Of a stretch of DNA of 64,000 bases, positions 1 through 9,432 are shown in pieces. Origin of the DNA: JAWKIW01 sp041394145 (GTDB lineage: Bacteria; Actinomycetota; Acidimicrobiia; Acidimicrobiales; Acidimicrobilacustridaceae). Position numbers and translations under genes: made by a program. Location of the stretch: contig JAWKIW010000001.1 of NCBI GenBank assembly GCA_041394145.1, positions 124,001 to 188,000 of the forward strand, written 5' to 3'. Below the pieces are notes generated by a model, which was given only the letters and a program-made list of their open reading frames with translations, had not been told where the DNA came from and did not search any database. Numbering within the stretch: position 1 is the stretch's first letter; every line of letters starts with the position of its first letter.

Positions 1-792
1 CACCGTCACACCGAAGTGCTCCTTGACGACCTTGACGTCGGCGAGGGGCACCGAGCCGTACACGAACGCCCGGTCGGTGCCGATCTGACAGTTGAACGCC
101 GCCCGCGGGACGCGGTGCTCCGGGCCGGACTGCCCCGGCCGGAGGCGATCGGACACGAGGCGTCGCACACCGTCGGCGAGCTCCCAGCCGGCCCGCACGG
201 GCAGGGCCGAGAGTCGCCCGGCCGCAGTGAGCGATTCCCGCCACCGCTCCGGCACCTCGCCCGGGCGGGCGTCGGCGATGGCCGGATCCACCTGGCGAGG
301 AGCGGCGTCCGCCTCGAGGTCGCACATCATCTCGCCCAGCTTGTTGGCGCCCTCGCCGTCCATCAACGAGTGGTGCAGCTTGGAGAACAGGCCGAACCGC
401 CCACCCTCCACACCCTCGATGAACCAGATCTCCCACAGGGGGCGGCGGCGGTCCAGGTGGCGGCTGTACAGGTAGGCGACGAGGTCGCTGAGCGCCTGCC
501 GGTCGCCAGGTTCGGGGACGGCGATCCGCCGGATGTGGTCGTCCCAGCTGAAGTCGGTGTCCTCCACCCAGTACGGGAGATCGAGCCCCAGCGGGACCTC
601 GTGCAGCTTCCAGCGGAAGTGGGGAACGAGCGAGAGGCGCTCCTCGAGGAACTTCCGCATCGACTCGTACCCGAATCCCGCCCGGCCTTCGGCGTCGAGG
701 ATGGTGAGGCCGCCCGTGTGCTGGTGGATCGTGCGGGTCTCGCCGCCCACGAACATGACGTCCTGGGGCGTCAGCTGCCGCAGCTGCCTCAT
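1..792 (-). CDS. Wax ester synthase/diacylglycerol acyltransferase (WS/DGAT), 3' end outside window
   Basis: Acyl-CoA-dependent acyltransferase of the WS/DGAT family, which makes wax esters or triacylglycerol at the membrane or lipid-body surface. The visible 264 residues start MRQLRQLTPQD, and the catalytic HHxxxDG motif is seen as HHSLMDG at residues 140-146. The N-terminal block with the PHFRWKL stretch is also typical. The C-terminal half, expected from a usual length near 450-480 aa, lies beyond position 1. The start codon overlaps the stop of the upstream alpha/beta hydrolase gene (ATGA, 789-792), so the two are translationally coupled. Family assignment is firm. The choice between wax ester and TAG synthesis cannot be made from sequence. 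Confidence 0.9.
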   Translation of the reverse strand, partial: MRQLRQLTPQDVMFVGGETRTIHQHTGGLTILDAEGRAGFGYESMRKFLEERLSLVPHFRWKLHEVPLGLDLPYWVEDTDFSWDDHIRRIAVPEPGDRQALSDLVAYLYSRHLDRRRPLWEIWFIEGVEGGRFGLFSKLHHSLMDGEGANKLGEMMCDLEADAAPRQVDPAIADARPGEVPERWRESLTAAGRLSALPVRAGWELADGVRRLVSDRLRPGQSGPEHRVPRAAFNCQIGTDRAFVYGSVPLADVKVVKEHFGVTV

Positions 793-1736
793 CCGCCGGC
801 TCCGCTCATCTCCACCTCGTGGGGCTCCGTGCTGACCGTGAGGCACTCGACCGTACGGGGTCCCGTCGGCACCCCCGTCGGGGCGGCCTCGCTGGCCGCG
901 GACTCGACGAGCTTGATCGCCTCGATCGCTCCCTGCTCCATGCACAAGAAGTGGGGGCCGTTGTCGAAGTGGCCGGCGCACGGCACGTGGAGCTGGAACG
1001 CGTCCGGCACCGCATCCTCGACGAAGGGGACGTTGCCCGTGCCCACGATCCGGTCCTTGTCGCCCCACACGAAGGCGGCGGGGATCCCCAGCTGCTCCAC
1101 CCGCGTCCAGAGCCCGTCGGGACCGAACGCCGGATCGAGCACCAGCTCACGGGCGGCCGACACGAACGACCAGCGGGTCGCCGGGCAGGAGATGAAGTAG
1201 ATCATCCGCTTGCTCGCCCGCCGGAACCAGTCGTCGGCCAGGTCCCCGGTGAGCGCGGCCTCCTGGCGATCCGCCTCCCGCTTCAACAGGGGCCACAGCC
1301 ACTCGACCGGGATGCGCTTGGCGACGTCGGGGTTCAGCAGCCGCACGCCCCACAACAGCTGGCGCAGGTTCCGCCGAGGGAAGGGCGGTGCCATCATCAC
1401 CACGCCGCGGAACAGGTCGGGCTCGAGCAAGGCGGCCTCCAGGGCGACCCTGCCACCGAGCGACATCCCCATGACCAGCGGCTTGGCGTCGAGCCGGGCC
1501 GCCAGGTCGAGCACCGGCTCGACGAGCACCGCCGGGGTCAGCGGCTCCTCCGGCGCCGGTGTCAGCCCGAAGCCGGGTAGGTCCGCGGCCAGCATCTGCA
1601 GGCCGAGCGCGGCGACACCCCGGGCGAGGCCGGTGAAGGAGCTGGACTCGAGCCCCAGCCCGTGCAGCGCCAGCACCGGCGGGCCCTCCCCCCAGGTCTG
1701 GTAGTGGATCCCGTCCGTGTCGGTCACCGCCGCCAT
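789..1736 (-). CDS. Alpha/beta-fold hydrolase
   Basis: A 315-aa cytoplasmic alpha/beta hydrolase, probably an esterase or lipase-like enzyme acting on an acyl or lipid substrate. The oxyanion-hole HG motif is at residues 25-26. The nucleophile elbow GMSLGG puts Ser92 as catalytic serine. An acid is likely in WGDKDRIVG and the catalytic His in CAGHFDNGPH near the C terminus. There is no signal peptide. It is the first gene of a two-gene minus-strand unit with the WS/DGAT gene (ATGA overlap), which suggests lipid turnover. It is divergent from the acyl-CoA synthetase at 1808, so the 71-bp gap should hold both promoters. The exact substrate is unknown. Confidence 0.85.
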   Translation of the reverse strand: MAAVTDTDGIHYQTWGEGPPVLALHGLGLESSSFTGLARGVAALGLQMLAADLPGFGLTPAPEEPLTPAVLVEPVLDLAARLDAKPLVMGMSLGGRVALEAALLEPDLFRGVVMMAPPFPRRNLRQLLWGVRLLNPDVAKRIPVEWLWPLLKREADRQEAALTGDLADDWFRRASKRMIYFISCPATRWSFVSAARELVLDPAFGPDGLWTRVEQLGIPAAFVWGDKDRIVGTGNVPFVEDAVPDAFQLHVPCAGHFDNGPHFLCMEQGAIEAIKLVESAASEAAPTGVPTGPRTVECLTVSTEPHEVEMSGAGG

Positions 1737-1807
1737 TGTTCCGGGGCCCCATCACCGCAACTAGGGGCATGAGTCCCGAGTTGGGGCGATCGGTACAGTC
1801 GGGGCCG

Positions 1808-3424
1808 ATGAGCTACAACCTCGCCGAGCTGTTCGAGCGCGTCGTCGACGTCATCCCCGACCGAACGGCCCTGATCACGCCGGCTCGGCGCCTCACCTAC
1901 CGAGGCCTCGACGACCGGGCCAACCAGCTCGCCCACCGACTCCGGGACCTGGGCGTGCGCGCCGGCGACACGGTGGGGCTCCAGCTGCTGAACGGCACCG
2001 AGTTCGTCGAGGCCATGCTGGCCGCCTTCAAGCTCTCCGCCGTGCCGATCAACGTCAACGTCTCGTACGTGGAGCGCGAGCTCGAGTACCTGTTCGACAA
2101 CGCGGACCTGACGGCGGTGGTCTTCCACCGGCGGTTCGGCACCGCCGTGGGCGAAGCCGCCGATGCCATCGGATCGGTCGAGCACCTCATCGCCGTCGAC
2201 GACGGATCCGGCGTGGACCTGCCCCCTGGAGCCATCGACTTCGAGACGGCGATCGCCTCGGAGGCGACGACCCGGGACTGGTCGGGGCGGTCTGGTGACG
2301 ATCTGTACATCGCCTACACCGGCGGTACCACGGGGCTGCCCAAGGGCGTGATGTGGCGTCACGAGGACGTGTTCTTCGCCGCGCTCGGAGGTGGCGACCC
2401 CCTGCTCGACAAGGGGCCGATCACCGATCCCGACCAGCTCGGATCACGGGTCCAGCAGCACCCGATGGTGCAGCTCTTCGCTCCACCGCTCGTGCACGTG
2501 AGCGCCAGCTGGGGTGTCTTCAACGGCCTGTTCGGTGGTTCCACGGTCGTGCTCGCCTCCCCTGGCGGCTTCGACCCGGCAGCGATCTGGGCCCTCGTCG
2601 AGGCGCACGGGGTGAACATGATCACGGTCGTCGGCGACGCCATGATGCGGCCGCTGCTCGACCACTACGCCGAACACGACGACATCGACGCGTCCTCGCT
2701 GTTCGCGCTGGCGTCGGGCGGTGCCCTGCTGGCCGCAGCGACCAAGCAGCAGGCCGCCGAGCTGCTGCCCAACGTGATCGTGGTCGACGTCTTCGGTTCG
2801 AGCGAGACGGGGACGGCCGCCTCGCGGGCCGGCACCGCAGCCGAGAGCTTCTCGGCCGACGTCCGCACCGTCGTCCTCGACGACGACCTCCACCCGGTCG
2901 AGCCCGGTTCGGGCATCGTCGGCCGTCTGGCTCGGTGCGGCCACGTGCCGCTCGGCTACTACAAGGACGAGGCCAAGACCAAGGAGATCTTCGCCGAGCT
3001 CGACGGACGCCGATGGGTGATGCCGGGCGATCTCGCGACGGTCGAGGCCGACGGCACCATCCGGCTCCTCGGCCGGGGCTCGGGCTGCATCAACACGGGG
3101 GGCGAGAAGGTCTTCCCCGAAGAGGTCGAGGCCGTCCTCAAGAGCCACCCCGACGTGCTCGACGTGCTCGTCGTCGGCGTGCCCGACGATCGGTGGGGGT
3201 CGATGGTGACCGCCATCGTGCAGACGCGGTCGCGGCGGGCCATGACGGTCGACGAGCTCCGGGCGCACGCCCGCCACGACCTCGCCGGCTACAAGCTGCC
3301 GAAGATGGTCGTACCGGTGGACACGATCGTCCGAGCCCCGAACGGCAAGCCCGACTACCGCTGGGCCGGGCACGTCGCGGCCGAGGCCCACGAGCACGCT
3401 GCCGCGCAATCCGACGTCCGATAG
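1808..3424 (+). CDS. Acyl-CoA synthetase (AMP-dependent synthetase/ligase)
   Basis: Activates a carboxylic acid with ATP to an acyl-adenylate and then an acyl-CoA. The 538-aa protein has the AMP-binding P-loop TGGTTGLPKG at residues 171-180, the GSSETG adenine-binding segment mid-protein, the motif PGDLATVEADG and the C-terminal GGEKVFPEEVE hinge, with a conserved late Lys (NGKPDYRW). The open frame continues upstream to 1736, but MSYNLAELFERV at 1808 matches the family N terminus. It belongs to the long/medium-chain or steroid-side-chain FadD group by appearance; the chain length is not decidable. Neighbours on both sides of the start are lipid genes. Confidence 0.9.
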   Translation: MSYNLAELFERVVDVIPDRTALITPARRLTYRGLDDRANQLAHRLRDLGVRAGDTVGLQLLNGTEFVEAMLAAFKLSAVPINVNVSYVERELEYLFDNADLTAVVFHRRFGTAVGEAADAIGSVEHLIAVDDGSGVDLPPGAIDFETAIASEATTRDWSGRSGDDLYIAYTGGTTGLPKGVMWRHEDVFFAALGGGDPLLDKGPITDPDQLGSRVQQHPMVQLFAPPLVHVSASWGVFNGLFGGSTVVLASPGGFDPAAIWALVEAHGVNMITVVGDAMMRPLLDHYAEHDDIDASSLFALASGGALLAAATKQQAAELLPNVIVVDVFGSSETGTAASRAGTAAESFSADVRTVVLDDDLHPVEPGSGIVGRLARCGHVPLGYYKDEAKTKEIFAELDGRRWVMPGDLATVEADGTIRLLGRGSGCINTGGEKVFPEEVEAVLKSHPDVLDVLVVGVPDDRWGSMVTAIVQTRSRRAMTVDELRAHARHDLAGYKLPKMVVPVDTIVRAPNGKPDYRWAGHVAAEAHEHAAAQSDVR

Positions 3425-3525
3425 GACCTCGCTCGACCGGGAGAGCCGCGGTCACCGGCTCCAGGCCCTCCCCATCGGCGACATGCCGTGGTACCGTCCA
3501 CCCAACCGGAGGGGGGGTCGGGCCC

Positions 3526-3825
3526 GTGACGTCGAACAGCGATGACAGCTGGCTCCTCGAACCCCCCGGGTCCGGCGAGGTCACGCTGCACTTCGCCGCC
3601 GGCTCCGACGTCGAGCTCTCCGAGGAGGCCCGCCAGGCCCTGGAGACCCTCCTGAGCGAGATCACCGGACAGGAGGTGGCGGGCTTCGCCATGGGACGCG
3701 TCGGCATCGCCTACCCGGAACCGGCCTGCCCTCCCCGGGTGTGCGACCCGCTCGGGAACTGCTGGCCCTACAGCACCGCCCCCTGCTTCGCCCTCATCAA
3801 GTGCAAGATCATCCTCCCGGACTGA
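3526..3825 (+). CDS. Putative RiPP precursor peptide A, Cys-rich C terminus
   Basis: A 99-aa small protein starting at a GTG behind a GGAGG-type ribosome site. Residues 1-55 look like a leader: a DDSWLL-x-PP block at 6-14, then an acidic amphipathic helix (ELSEEARQALETLLSE, 30-45). The C-terminal 40 residues carry five cysteines at 68, 73, 79, 87 and 93 and little charge. The leader is closely repeated in the next gene, and a radical SAM/SPASM enzyme follows, so I infer a ribosomally made peptide modified on its Cys-rich core. The stop lies 1 nt before the next start. I do not recognise a named precursor family. Confidence 0.7.
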   Translation: MTSNSDDSWLLEPPGSGEVTLHFAAGSDVELSEEARQALETLLSEITGQEVAGFAMGRVGIAYPEPACPPRVCDPLGNCWPYSTAPCFALIKCKIILPD

Positions 3826-3826
3826 C

Positions 3827-4132
3827 ATGAGCGACGACGGCCCCGCCTCCACCCCCCGCGACGACAGCTGGCTCCTCCAGCCGCCGGCCCCCGATGAGGT
3901 GCAGTTCAAGCTCTCGGTGCCCCAGGGCACCGAGCTGTCGCCGACGGCACGCGAGGCGCTGGAGACCCTGCTCTCCGAGCTGCAGAGCGTGGAGGTCGAA
4001 GCCTTCGCGTCCAGCGTCGACTGCGGCGACTTCTTCCGGCACTGCAAGCCGTACAGCTGCACCCTGAAGTCCTGCCAACCGCTCGTGGCCCAGCCCTGCT
4101 TCATCGACACCGTCTGTCGGATCGCGGGCTGA
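3827..4132 (+). CDS. Putative RiPP precursor peptide B, six-Cys core
   Basis: A 101-aa paralogue of the preceding peptide. The shared leader is DDSWLL-x-PP at residues 12-20, then ELSPTAREALETLLSE (36-51) and EVEAF. The core has six cysteines at 66, 73, 78, 83, 91 and 97. Both peptides share C-x-PYS followed by PCF-x4-C-x-I at the end, with the same six-residue spacing between the last two cysteines, while the middle of the core varies. Leader conserved and core variable is the usual precursor pattern. The start lies 1 nt after the upstream stop and the stop shares one base with the enzyme start (TGATG), so all three are coupled. Confidence 0.7.
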   Translation: MSDDGPASTPRDDSWLLQPPAPDEVQFKLSVPQGTELSPTAREALETLLSELQSVEVEAFASSVDCGDFFRHCKPYSCTLKSCQPLVAQPCFIDTVCRIAG

Positions 4133-5502
4133 TGCGCGAGTCCCGCTACAACATCTGGGCCGAGCGGGACGGCGTCGACTACGTCTTCAACGGGGTGAGC
4201 GGTTCGCTGCTCCGACTCGGTCCGGGCGAGCGCGTTCGAGTGCGCGCCGCGCTCTCGGACCCCTCCTACACCGACTGCGCGCCCCAGCTGCTCGAGAAGA
4301 TGGCCCACGGCCGGATGCTGGTGTCCGACGACCTCGACGAGGTCGCCATGCTGGCTCAGCGCTACCGCGCCTCTCGCGACGACACCGGCACGTTCGGCCT
4401 CACGATCGTCACCAGTCTCGGCTGCAACTTCGACTGTCCCTACTGCTTCGAGGACAAGCACGCCTCGATCCTCGCGCCCGACGTCGCCGACGCCACCCTG
4501 GCCGTGCTCGACGACCAGCTCGGGCACATCAGCAGCTTCCACGTGAGCTGGTTCGGCGGCGAGCCGCTCGTCGGCAAGCGCGCGCTGCTCGAGCTCTCCG
4601 ATCGCTTCATCGAGCGCTGCGACGCCGCCAGCGTCGACTACAGCGCCATGATCACCACCAACGGCTACCTCCTCGACGAGGCGACCTCTGCCCAGCTGGC
4701 CGCCCGCCGTGTGACCTCGGCCCAGATCTGCCTCGACGGACCCCCCGAGATCCACGACCGCATGCGGCCGCTCGCCAACGGCGGCAGCACCTTCTGGCGC
4801 ATCGTCGAGAACCTCCACCACGCCGTGGAGCACCTCGGCGTGGCGGTCCGGATGAACGCCGACCGGACCAACACCCCCCACGCCGAGGCGTTGCTCGAGA
4901 TCCTCGCCGCCGAAGGCCTCGCCGGCCGGCTCACCGTGTACCTGGGTCAGATCGTCGGCATCGACGACGGCACACCGTCGCCCTCGAGCACCTACGGCTC
5001 CCGCTGCTACACCAACGCCGAGTTCGCCCGGGCCGACCTCGAGTTCAACCGGCTCGCCGCCGGCTACGGCTTCTCGAGCCCGAGCCTGCCCTCCCCCGCC
5101 ACCACACCGTGCACCGCCGTGCGGGCCAACGAGCTCGTGGTGGGGAGCGAGGGTGAGCTCTACAAGTGCTGGGACTCGGTCGGCAACCCTCGCGAGGTGA
5201 TCGGCGACATCCGGAGCTACGGGGACACCAACGGGCGCCTCCGCAGGTGGCTGGCCTACGACCCCTTCAGCGACCCCGACTGCAGCACCTGCATCGCCCT
5301 TCCCGGCTGCATGGGAGGGTGCGCCCACCACGCCATGGACCTCGTCCAGCGCGACAACCGCTGCGGCACGTTCCGCCACACCTACCAGGAGCAGGTCGAG
5401 GCCTTCGTCGACGAGACGCTGACCCGACGGGCCGCCGAGGACGTCCCGGTCGACCTCCAGCGGCGCCCGGCCGGCGTAGTGGCGCCGCTCGCGACGCGCT
5501 GA
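4132..5502 (+). CDS. Radical SAM/SPASM peptide-modifying enzyme
   Basis: A 456-aa radical SAM enzyme. The CxxxCxxC motif (CNFDCPYC) places the SAM-cleaving [4Fe-4S] cluster on Cys98, Cys102 and Cys105. The following FGGEPL is the GGE motif for SAM binding. The C-terminal SPASM domain supplies auxiliary cluster cysteines: one in LYKCWDSVGN and a late CSTC-x5-C-x3-C array, then RCGTFR. The N-terminal 60 residues resemble the peptide-binding region of SPASM maturases. Two Cys-rich paralogues directly upstream are the obvious substrates. By family precedent the likely chemistry is thioether or another Cys/C-alpha or side-chain crosslink. No transporter or protease is next to it, so export and leader removal must come from elsewhere. 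Confidence 0.88.
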   Translation: MRESRYNIWAERDGVDYVFNGVSGSLLRLGPGERVRVRAALSDPSYTDCAPQLLEKMAHGRMLVSDDLDEVAMLAQRYRASRDDTGTFGLTIVTSLGCNFDCPYCFEDKHASILAPDVADATLAVLDDQLGHISSFHVSWFGGEPLVGKRALLELSDRFIERCDAASVDYSAMITTNGYLLDEATSAQLAARRVTSAQICLDGPPEIHDRMRPLANGGSTFWRIVENLHHAVEHLGVAVRMNADRTNTPHAEALLEILAAEGLAGRLTVYLGQIVGIDDGTPSPSSTYGSRCYTNAEFARADLEFNRLAAGYGFSSPSLPSPATTPCTAVRANELVVGSEGELYKCWDSVGNPREVIGDIRSYGDTNGRLRRWLAYDPFSDPDCSTCIALPGCMGGCAHHAMDLVQRDNRCGTFRHTYQEQVEAFVDETLTRRAAEDVPVDLQRRPAGVVAPLATR

Positions 5503-5544
5503 GCCGGCCGAGGGCAGGCCGCGGGCCCTCACGGCGGGCCAGGC

Positions 5545-6467
5545 TCACGCGAGCCCCAGGCGTTGGCTGACGCCGGCGACCTCGTCGAAGATCGAGTCGG
5601 GCACGGTGAAGGGCTCGCTGGCCGAGATCTCGGCCAGGTGGGTCTCGATGTCCTCCGCGGTCGGCGAGCTGCCGGCGTCGGCGAGCCACCCCTCGCCCAG
5701 CCCCACGAAGACCGGGCGAATCGCCCGGCACAGGCGGAGAAGCTGTGGTGGGTGAGCCGGCAGGCGCGACTGGCCAGGAACACCACGACGGGCACCACGA
5801 GCTCGGGCTCGATGGCGTGGAGGAACCCCGGCTCGGGCTCGAGCTCGTCGCGATCGCCGACCGTGTCGGTCACCATCCGGGAGTAGCCGAAGGGCAGGAC
5901 GCAGTTCGACAGGATCCCGTGGTCGGCCCCTCGATGGCGATGACGTTGGAGAGGCCGAGCGTGCCCGCCTTGGCGGCTGCGTAGTGGGCCGAGCTCGGCT
6001 GGCCGAACAACCCGGCGGACGACGTGACGAAGACGAAGCGTCCGTGGCCCTGCCCCTTCATCACCCGGTAGGCCGGCTGGCTGAGGTGGAAGGCGCCGTC
6101 GAGGTGGACCGCCAGCATGCGTCGCCACGCCGACAACGACAGATCCTCGAACGGCGAGGTGTCGAAGATGCCGGCGTTGCTCACGACGGCGTCGAGACGT
6201 CCCCATGCCTCGACCGCCGCGGCCACGATGGCGGCGCCCCCGCCGGGCTGCCGACGGAGTCGTGCGAGGCGACGGCCCGGCCTCCTGAGCGATGATCTCG
6301 TCGACGACCGCGCCGGCGACGGCGGGTCGGACCCGTGACCGTCGGTGGAGCCACCGACGTCGTTGACGACCACGCTCGCCCCCCGGCGGGCCAGCTCGAG
6401 GGCATAGAGGCGGCCGAGGCCTCGCCCGCACCGTGACGATCACGACCTGTCCGGTGACGTCGATCAA
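5545..6467 (-). CDS. Short-chain dehydrogenase/reductase, frame interrupted
   Basis: NAD(P)-dependent SDR of about 300 aa, similar in style to the dehydrogenase part of multifunctional beta-oxidation enzymes. Reading across frames gives the nucleotide-binding start (GQVVIVT, then a Gly-rich turn), VVNDVGGSTDG, the NAG motif in VVSNAGIF, the catalytic Ser in VTSSAGLFG, and YAAAK (YxxxK). A C-terminal extension ends TVPDSIFDEVAGVSQRLGLA. The frame changes several times (around 6400, 6290, 5930 and 5735). The start is taken as TTG at 6467 behind an AGG-rich site; this is uncertain. The conserved motifs on all sides suggest sequence errors rather than decay. It is divergent from the P450 gene. 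Confidence 0.7.
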
Positions 6468-6495
6468 CCTGCCTCGGACCTTTCCGCGAAGCCTT

Positions 6496-6524
6496 GAACA
6501 AACATTAGGTTCCGATGCTACAGT
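6496..6524 (+). promoter_or_regulatory. P450 promoter with shared 17-bp operator-like element
   Basis: The partial palindrome GAACAAACATTAGGTTC lies at 6496-6512. Six bases later comes TACAGT (6519-6524), a plausible -10 box. The GTG start at 6533 is 8 nt after it, the distance expected for a leaderless transcript. The 17-mer recurs upstream of two binding-protein genes (10283 and 17831), so I infer that it is a regulator site covering the -35 region. The cognate protein is unknown. Confidence 0.55.
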
Positions 6525-6532
6525 GCGCGCCC

Positions 6533-7728
6533 GTGAGCGATGCGATGCAGACCGACGGCCTCGCGCTGGCCGAGCTGATGAGCCCCGAGCTGGCGCGGAA
6601 CCCGCAGCCCATGTACCGGATGCTGCGGGAGGAGATGCCGGTGATGTTCGTCGACGGCGTGGGCTTCGTCGTGACGTCACGGTCGGCGGTCGACGAGATC
6701 CTCCGCGACCCTGCGGTCTTCTCGTCGAACATGTCCGCCCACGACCTCAAGACGAAGCGGCCGCTCATCCCCCTGCAGATCGACCCACCTGCGCACAGGA
6801 CCTATCGCAAGATCCTCGACCCCCTGTTCGCTCCGCAGCGGATGAAGCTGCTGGAGGACTCGCTCGTCGCCCTCGTGCACGACCTCATCGACGACTTCGG
6901 CGACGCCGAGGAGATCGACTTCGCGCAGCAGTTCTCGGTCCCGTTCCCGTCACAGGTCTTCCTCACCATGTTCGGTCTCCCGATCGGGGACCTCCCCACG
7001 TTCCTGCAGATGAAGGACGGCGTGATCCGGCCCGACGTCCTCACCGGCCACGAGTTCGGGCATCCCGAGACCGAGGCGCTGCAACAGCAGACCGCCGACG
7101 CCGTCTACGCCTTCTTCGAAGGGGTGCTCGACGAGCGTGGAGGCGAGCACCGAGACGACCTCTTGAGCGCCCTGCTCGACGCCGAGGTGGACGGCGAGCG
7201 GCTGACGCGAGGAGATCCTCGACATCTGCTTCCTGTTCCTCATCGCCGGGCTCGACACGGTCACCGCCTCGCTCGACTGCATGTTCGGGCATCTCGCCGA
7301 GGATCACGACGCCCGCCGACGACTCGTCGACCACCCGGACAGCATCCCGGCGATGATCGAGGAGCTGCTCGGTGGGAGACCCCGTCATGGCCGTCGCCCG
7401 CATCGCCGCGCGTGACACCGAGGTGGGCGGCTGTCCGATCGGCGAAGGCACCCACGTCATGGCCATCATCGGCGCCGCCAACGTGGACGATGCCGAGATC
7501 CCCGACGCCGGTGAGCTCCGGTGGGAGCGCGACACCAATCGTCACCTCGCCTTCGGCGGCGGTGTGCATCGCTGCCTGGGCTCGCACCTGGCCCGCCTCG
7601 AGCTGCGGGTGGCGTTGCGGGAGTGGCACCGGCGCATCCCGGACTACGCGGTGAAGCCGGGAGTCGAGCTGAGCTACACCGCCGGCATCCGTACGGTCGA
7701 CCGGTTCCCGATGATCCTGCATCGGTGA
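6533..7728 (+). CDS. Cytochrome P450, frame interrupted
   Basis: A soluble bacterial class-I type haem monooxygenase of about 398 aa. Visible: PPAHRTYRKILDPLF in the C-helix region, the I-helix LIAGLDTVTAS (oxygen-activating AGxDT), and the haem-ligand loop FGGGVHRCLGSHLARLE. The frame slips near 7205 (before the I-helix) and near 7370 (within the ExxR helix EELL..ETP), with similarity continuous across both. The start is taken as GTG 6533 because of the leaderless -10; ATG 6515 is in frame too. The stop overlaps the next start (GTGA). Neighbouring SDR, ALDH, AveC-like and binding-protein genes suggest hydroxylation of a hydrophobic substrate. No ferredoxin is seen here. Confidence 0.85.
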
Positions 7729-9432
7729 GCGATCCCGCCCTCGAGCGCCTGCGGCTGCTGGCATCGGCGATCGCCGCCCGCCCGGTCGACGTGGCCGCCA
7801 CGGCGCCCGGCGAACCGGCGTGGACCGACGGCACCACCATCCACGTCGACGCCACCGCGACCCCGGCCGCCCAGCTGCAGGCCCTCGCCGTGCAGGCCTC
7901 GCTGCTGGCCGCCGGCAGCCTCGACCCGGCGGTGGTCGGCGAGCTGGGCCGACGCCACGCCGCCCGCCGCTACCTCGCCGTCGAGGGCCACCGGCCCTGG
8001 ACGAGCGCGGCGTACCTCCCCAGGGCCGTTCGCGAGATCATCGACCGGCGCCGCAACGAGCGTCGACGGCCCCGACGCATCGCTCGCCCTGGCGCTCGGG
8101 CGGCAACCCTTCCCGAGCCGCCACCGACCTTCGGGACCATCCGGCCCCGTCCCTGTTGGCCGCCGCCGAGCGCAGCGGGTCGACGCCGCCCGCCTCCCGG
8201 CCACCGACGTCCAACCCGGGTCCCGACACGCTGCCCGAGCTGCAGGACGAGGAGGACGACGACGAGGGCGACCTGGGTCAGCTGCTGACCAGCCCGGTCG
8301 GCGGCGGCGGCGATCGGCCGGTTGCTGCGCCGACTGCTCGGCCAGACCCGATCGCACGCCGCGGGGGCCGGCCGGCTCGGAAGCGCCCACCCACGCGGGC
8401 GGCGCCGTGCCCCGTGGTCGACGTGACGTGGTGCTGTCCGACCGGGTGGCCGGGCGTCGAGGCCGACGCCCTGCAGGGGCGCACCGACACCACCTACCCG
8501 GAGTGGGACGTGCGCCGGAAGCGGTACCGCCCGGACTGGTGCACGGTGATCGAGAACGAGCCACCGCCCCACGATCTCGCAGCCATGGCCATGCCGACCG
8601 GCGATGCGTTCCGTCGCCCCCTGGCGCTCTGGGGACCGGGCTCGACCGCGTCCGTCGGCAGGTGCAGGGTGACGACATCGACGTCGATGCGGTGGTCGAG
8701 GCCCGCGTCGAGCTCGCCGCGGGGGTGGCCCCCGACGAGACGCTCTACGTGGACAGCCTCCGACGCCGGCGTGACCTGTCGGTCCTCGTGCTGCTCGACG
8801 TTTCCGGCTCGGCCGGCGAACCCGGACCGTCGGGGCGTCCCGTGCACGAGCAGCAACGGGCGGCGACCGCCGCCCTCACGGTCGCCCTCCACGAGCTCGG
8901 CGACCGCGTCGCGCTCTACGCCTTCAGCTCCAGCGGGCGCGCCGCCGTGCGCGTCCTGCGGATCAAGAGCTTCGACGAGTCGCCCGGCGGCCGTGTGGCG
9001 TCGCGCCTCGACGGCCTCGTCCCCGGCGCCTACACCCGGCTCGGCGCCGCCATCCGCCACGGTGCGCGGATCGTGGAGACCCAGGGCGGGACCTCACGAC
9101 GGCTGCTCGTCGTCATCTCCGACGGGTTCGCCTACGACCACGGCTACGAGGGCGAGTACGGGGAGGCCGATGCCCGGCGGGCCCTGACCGAGGCCCGCCG
9201 ACGAGGGGTCGGTTGCCTGTGCCTCAGCATCGGTGCGGGAGCGGACGCCATGGCGCTGCGACGCGTGTTCGGGACGGCGGCCTATGCCTCGGTGGCGACG
9301 GTCGACCAGCTCCCCCGCCTCATCGGCCCGCTCTTCCGAGCGGCGCTGCGCTCATCGGAAGCCCAGCGGCGAGTCCACCAGCGAGCGGCGCACACGCGCG
9401 AACGCCTCGAGATCAGGAGGAGAGCCTCATGA
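7725..9432 (+). CDS. NorD/CbbO-like von Willebrand factor A protein, frame interrupted
   Basis: A VWA-domain partner of a MoxR-type AAA ATPase, about 565 aa when frames are joined. The N-terminal part is helical and poorly conserved. The middle carries the NorD/CbbO signature YPEWD and YRPDWCTVIE (frame 2, about 8495-8560). The C-terminal VWA domain has the MIDAS motif DVSGSA and the distal ISDGFAYDHGYEGEYG loop. Frame changes lie near 8075-8300, 8400 and 8625. In NorQD and CbbQO systems such pairs remodel or insert metal into a partner enzyme. No nitric oxide reductase or RuBisCO is present, so the client may be a neighbour or encoded elsewhere. Confidence 0.75.

Noticed and set aside
3526..4132. 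Assignment of the peptides to the SCIFF (six Cys in forty-five) family
   Set aside because: Precursor B has six Cys, but the leader, spacing and the five-Cys paralogue do not match SCIFF as I know it.
6496..6512. LexA/SOS box
   Set aside because: The actinobacterial box needs GAAC-N4-GTTC; here the GAAC and GTTC halves are nine bases apart.
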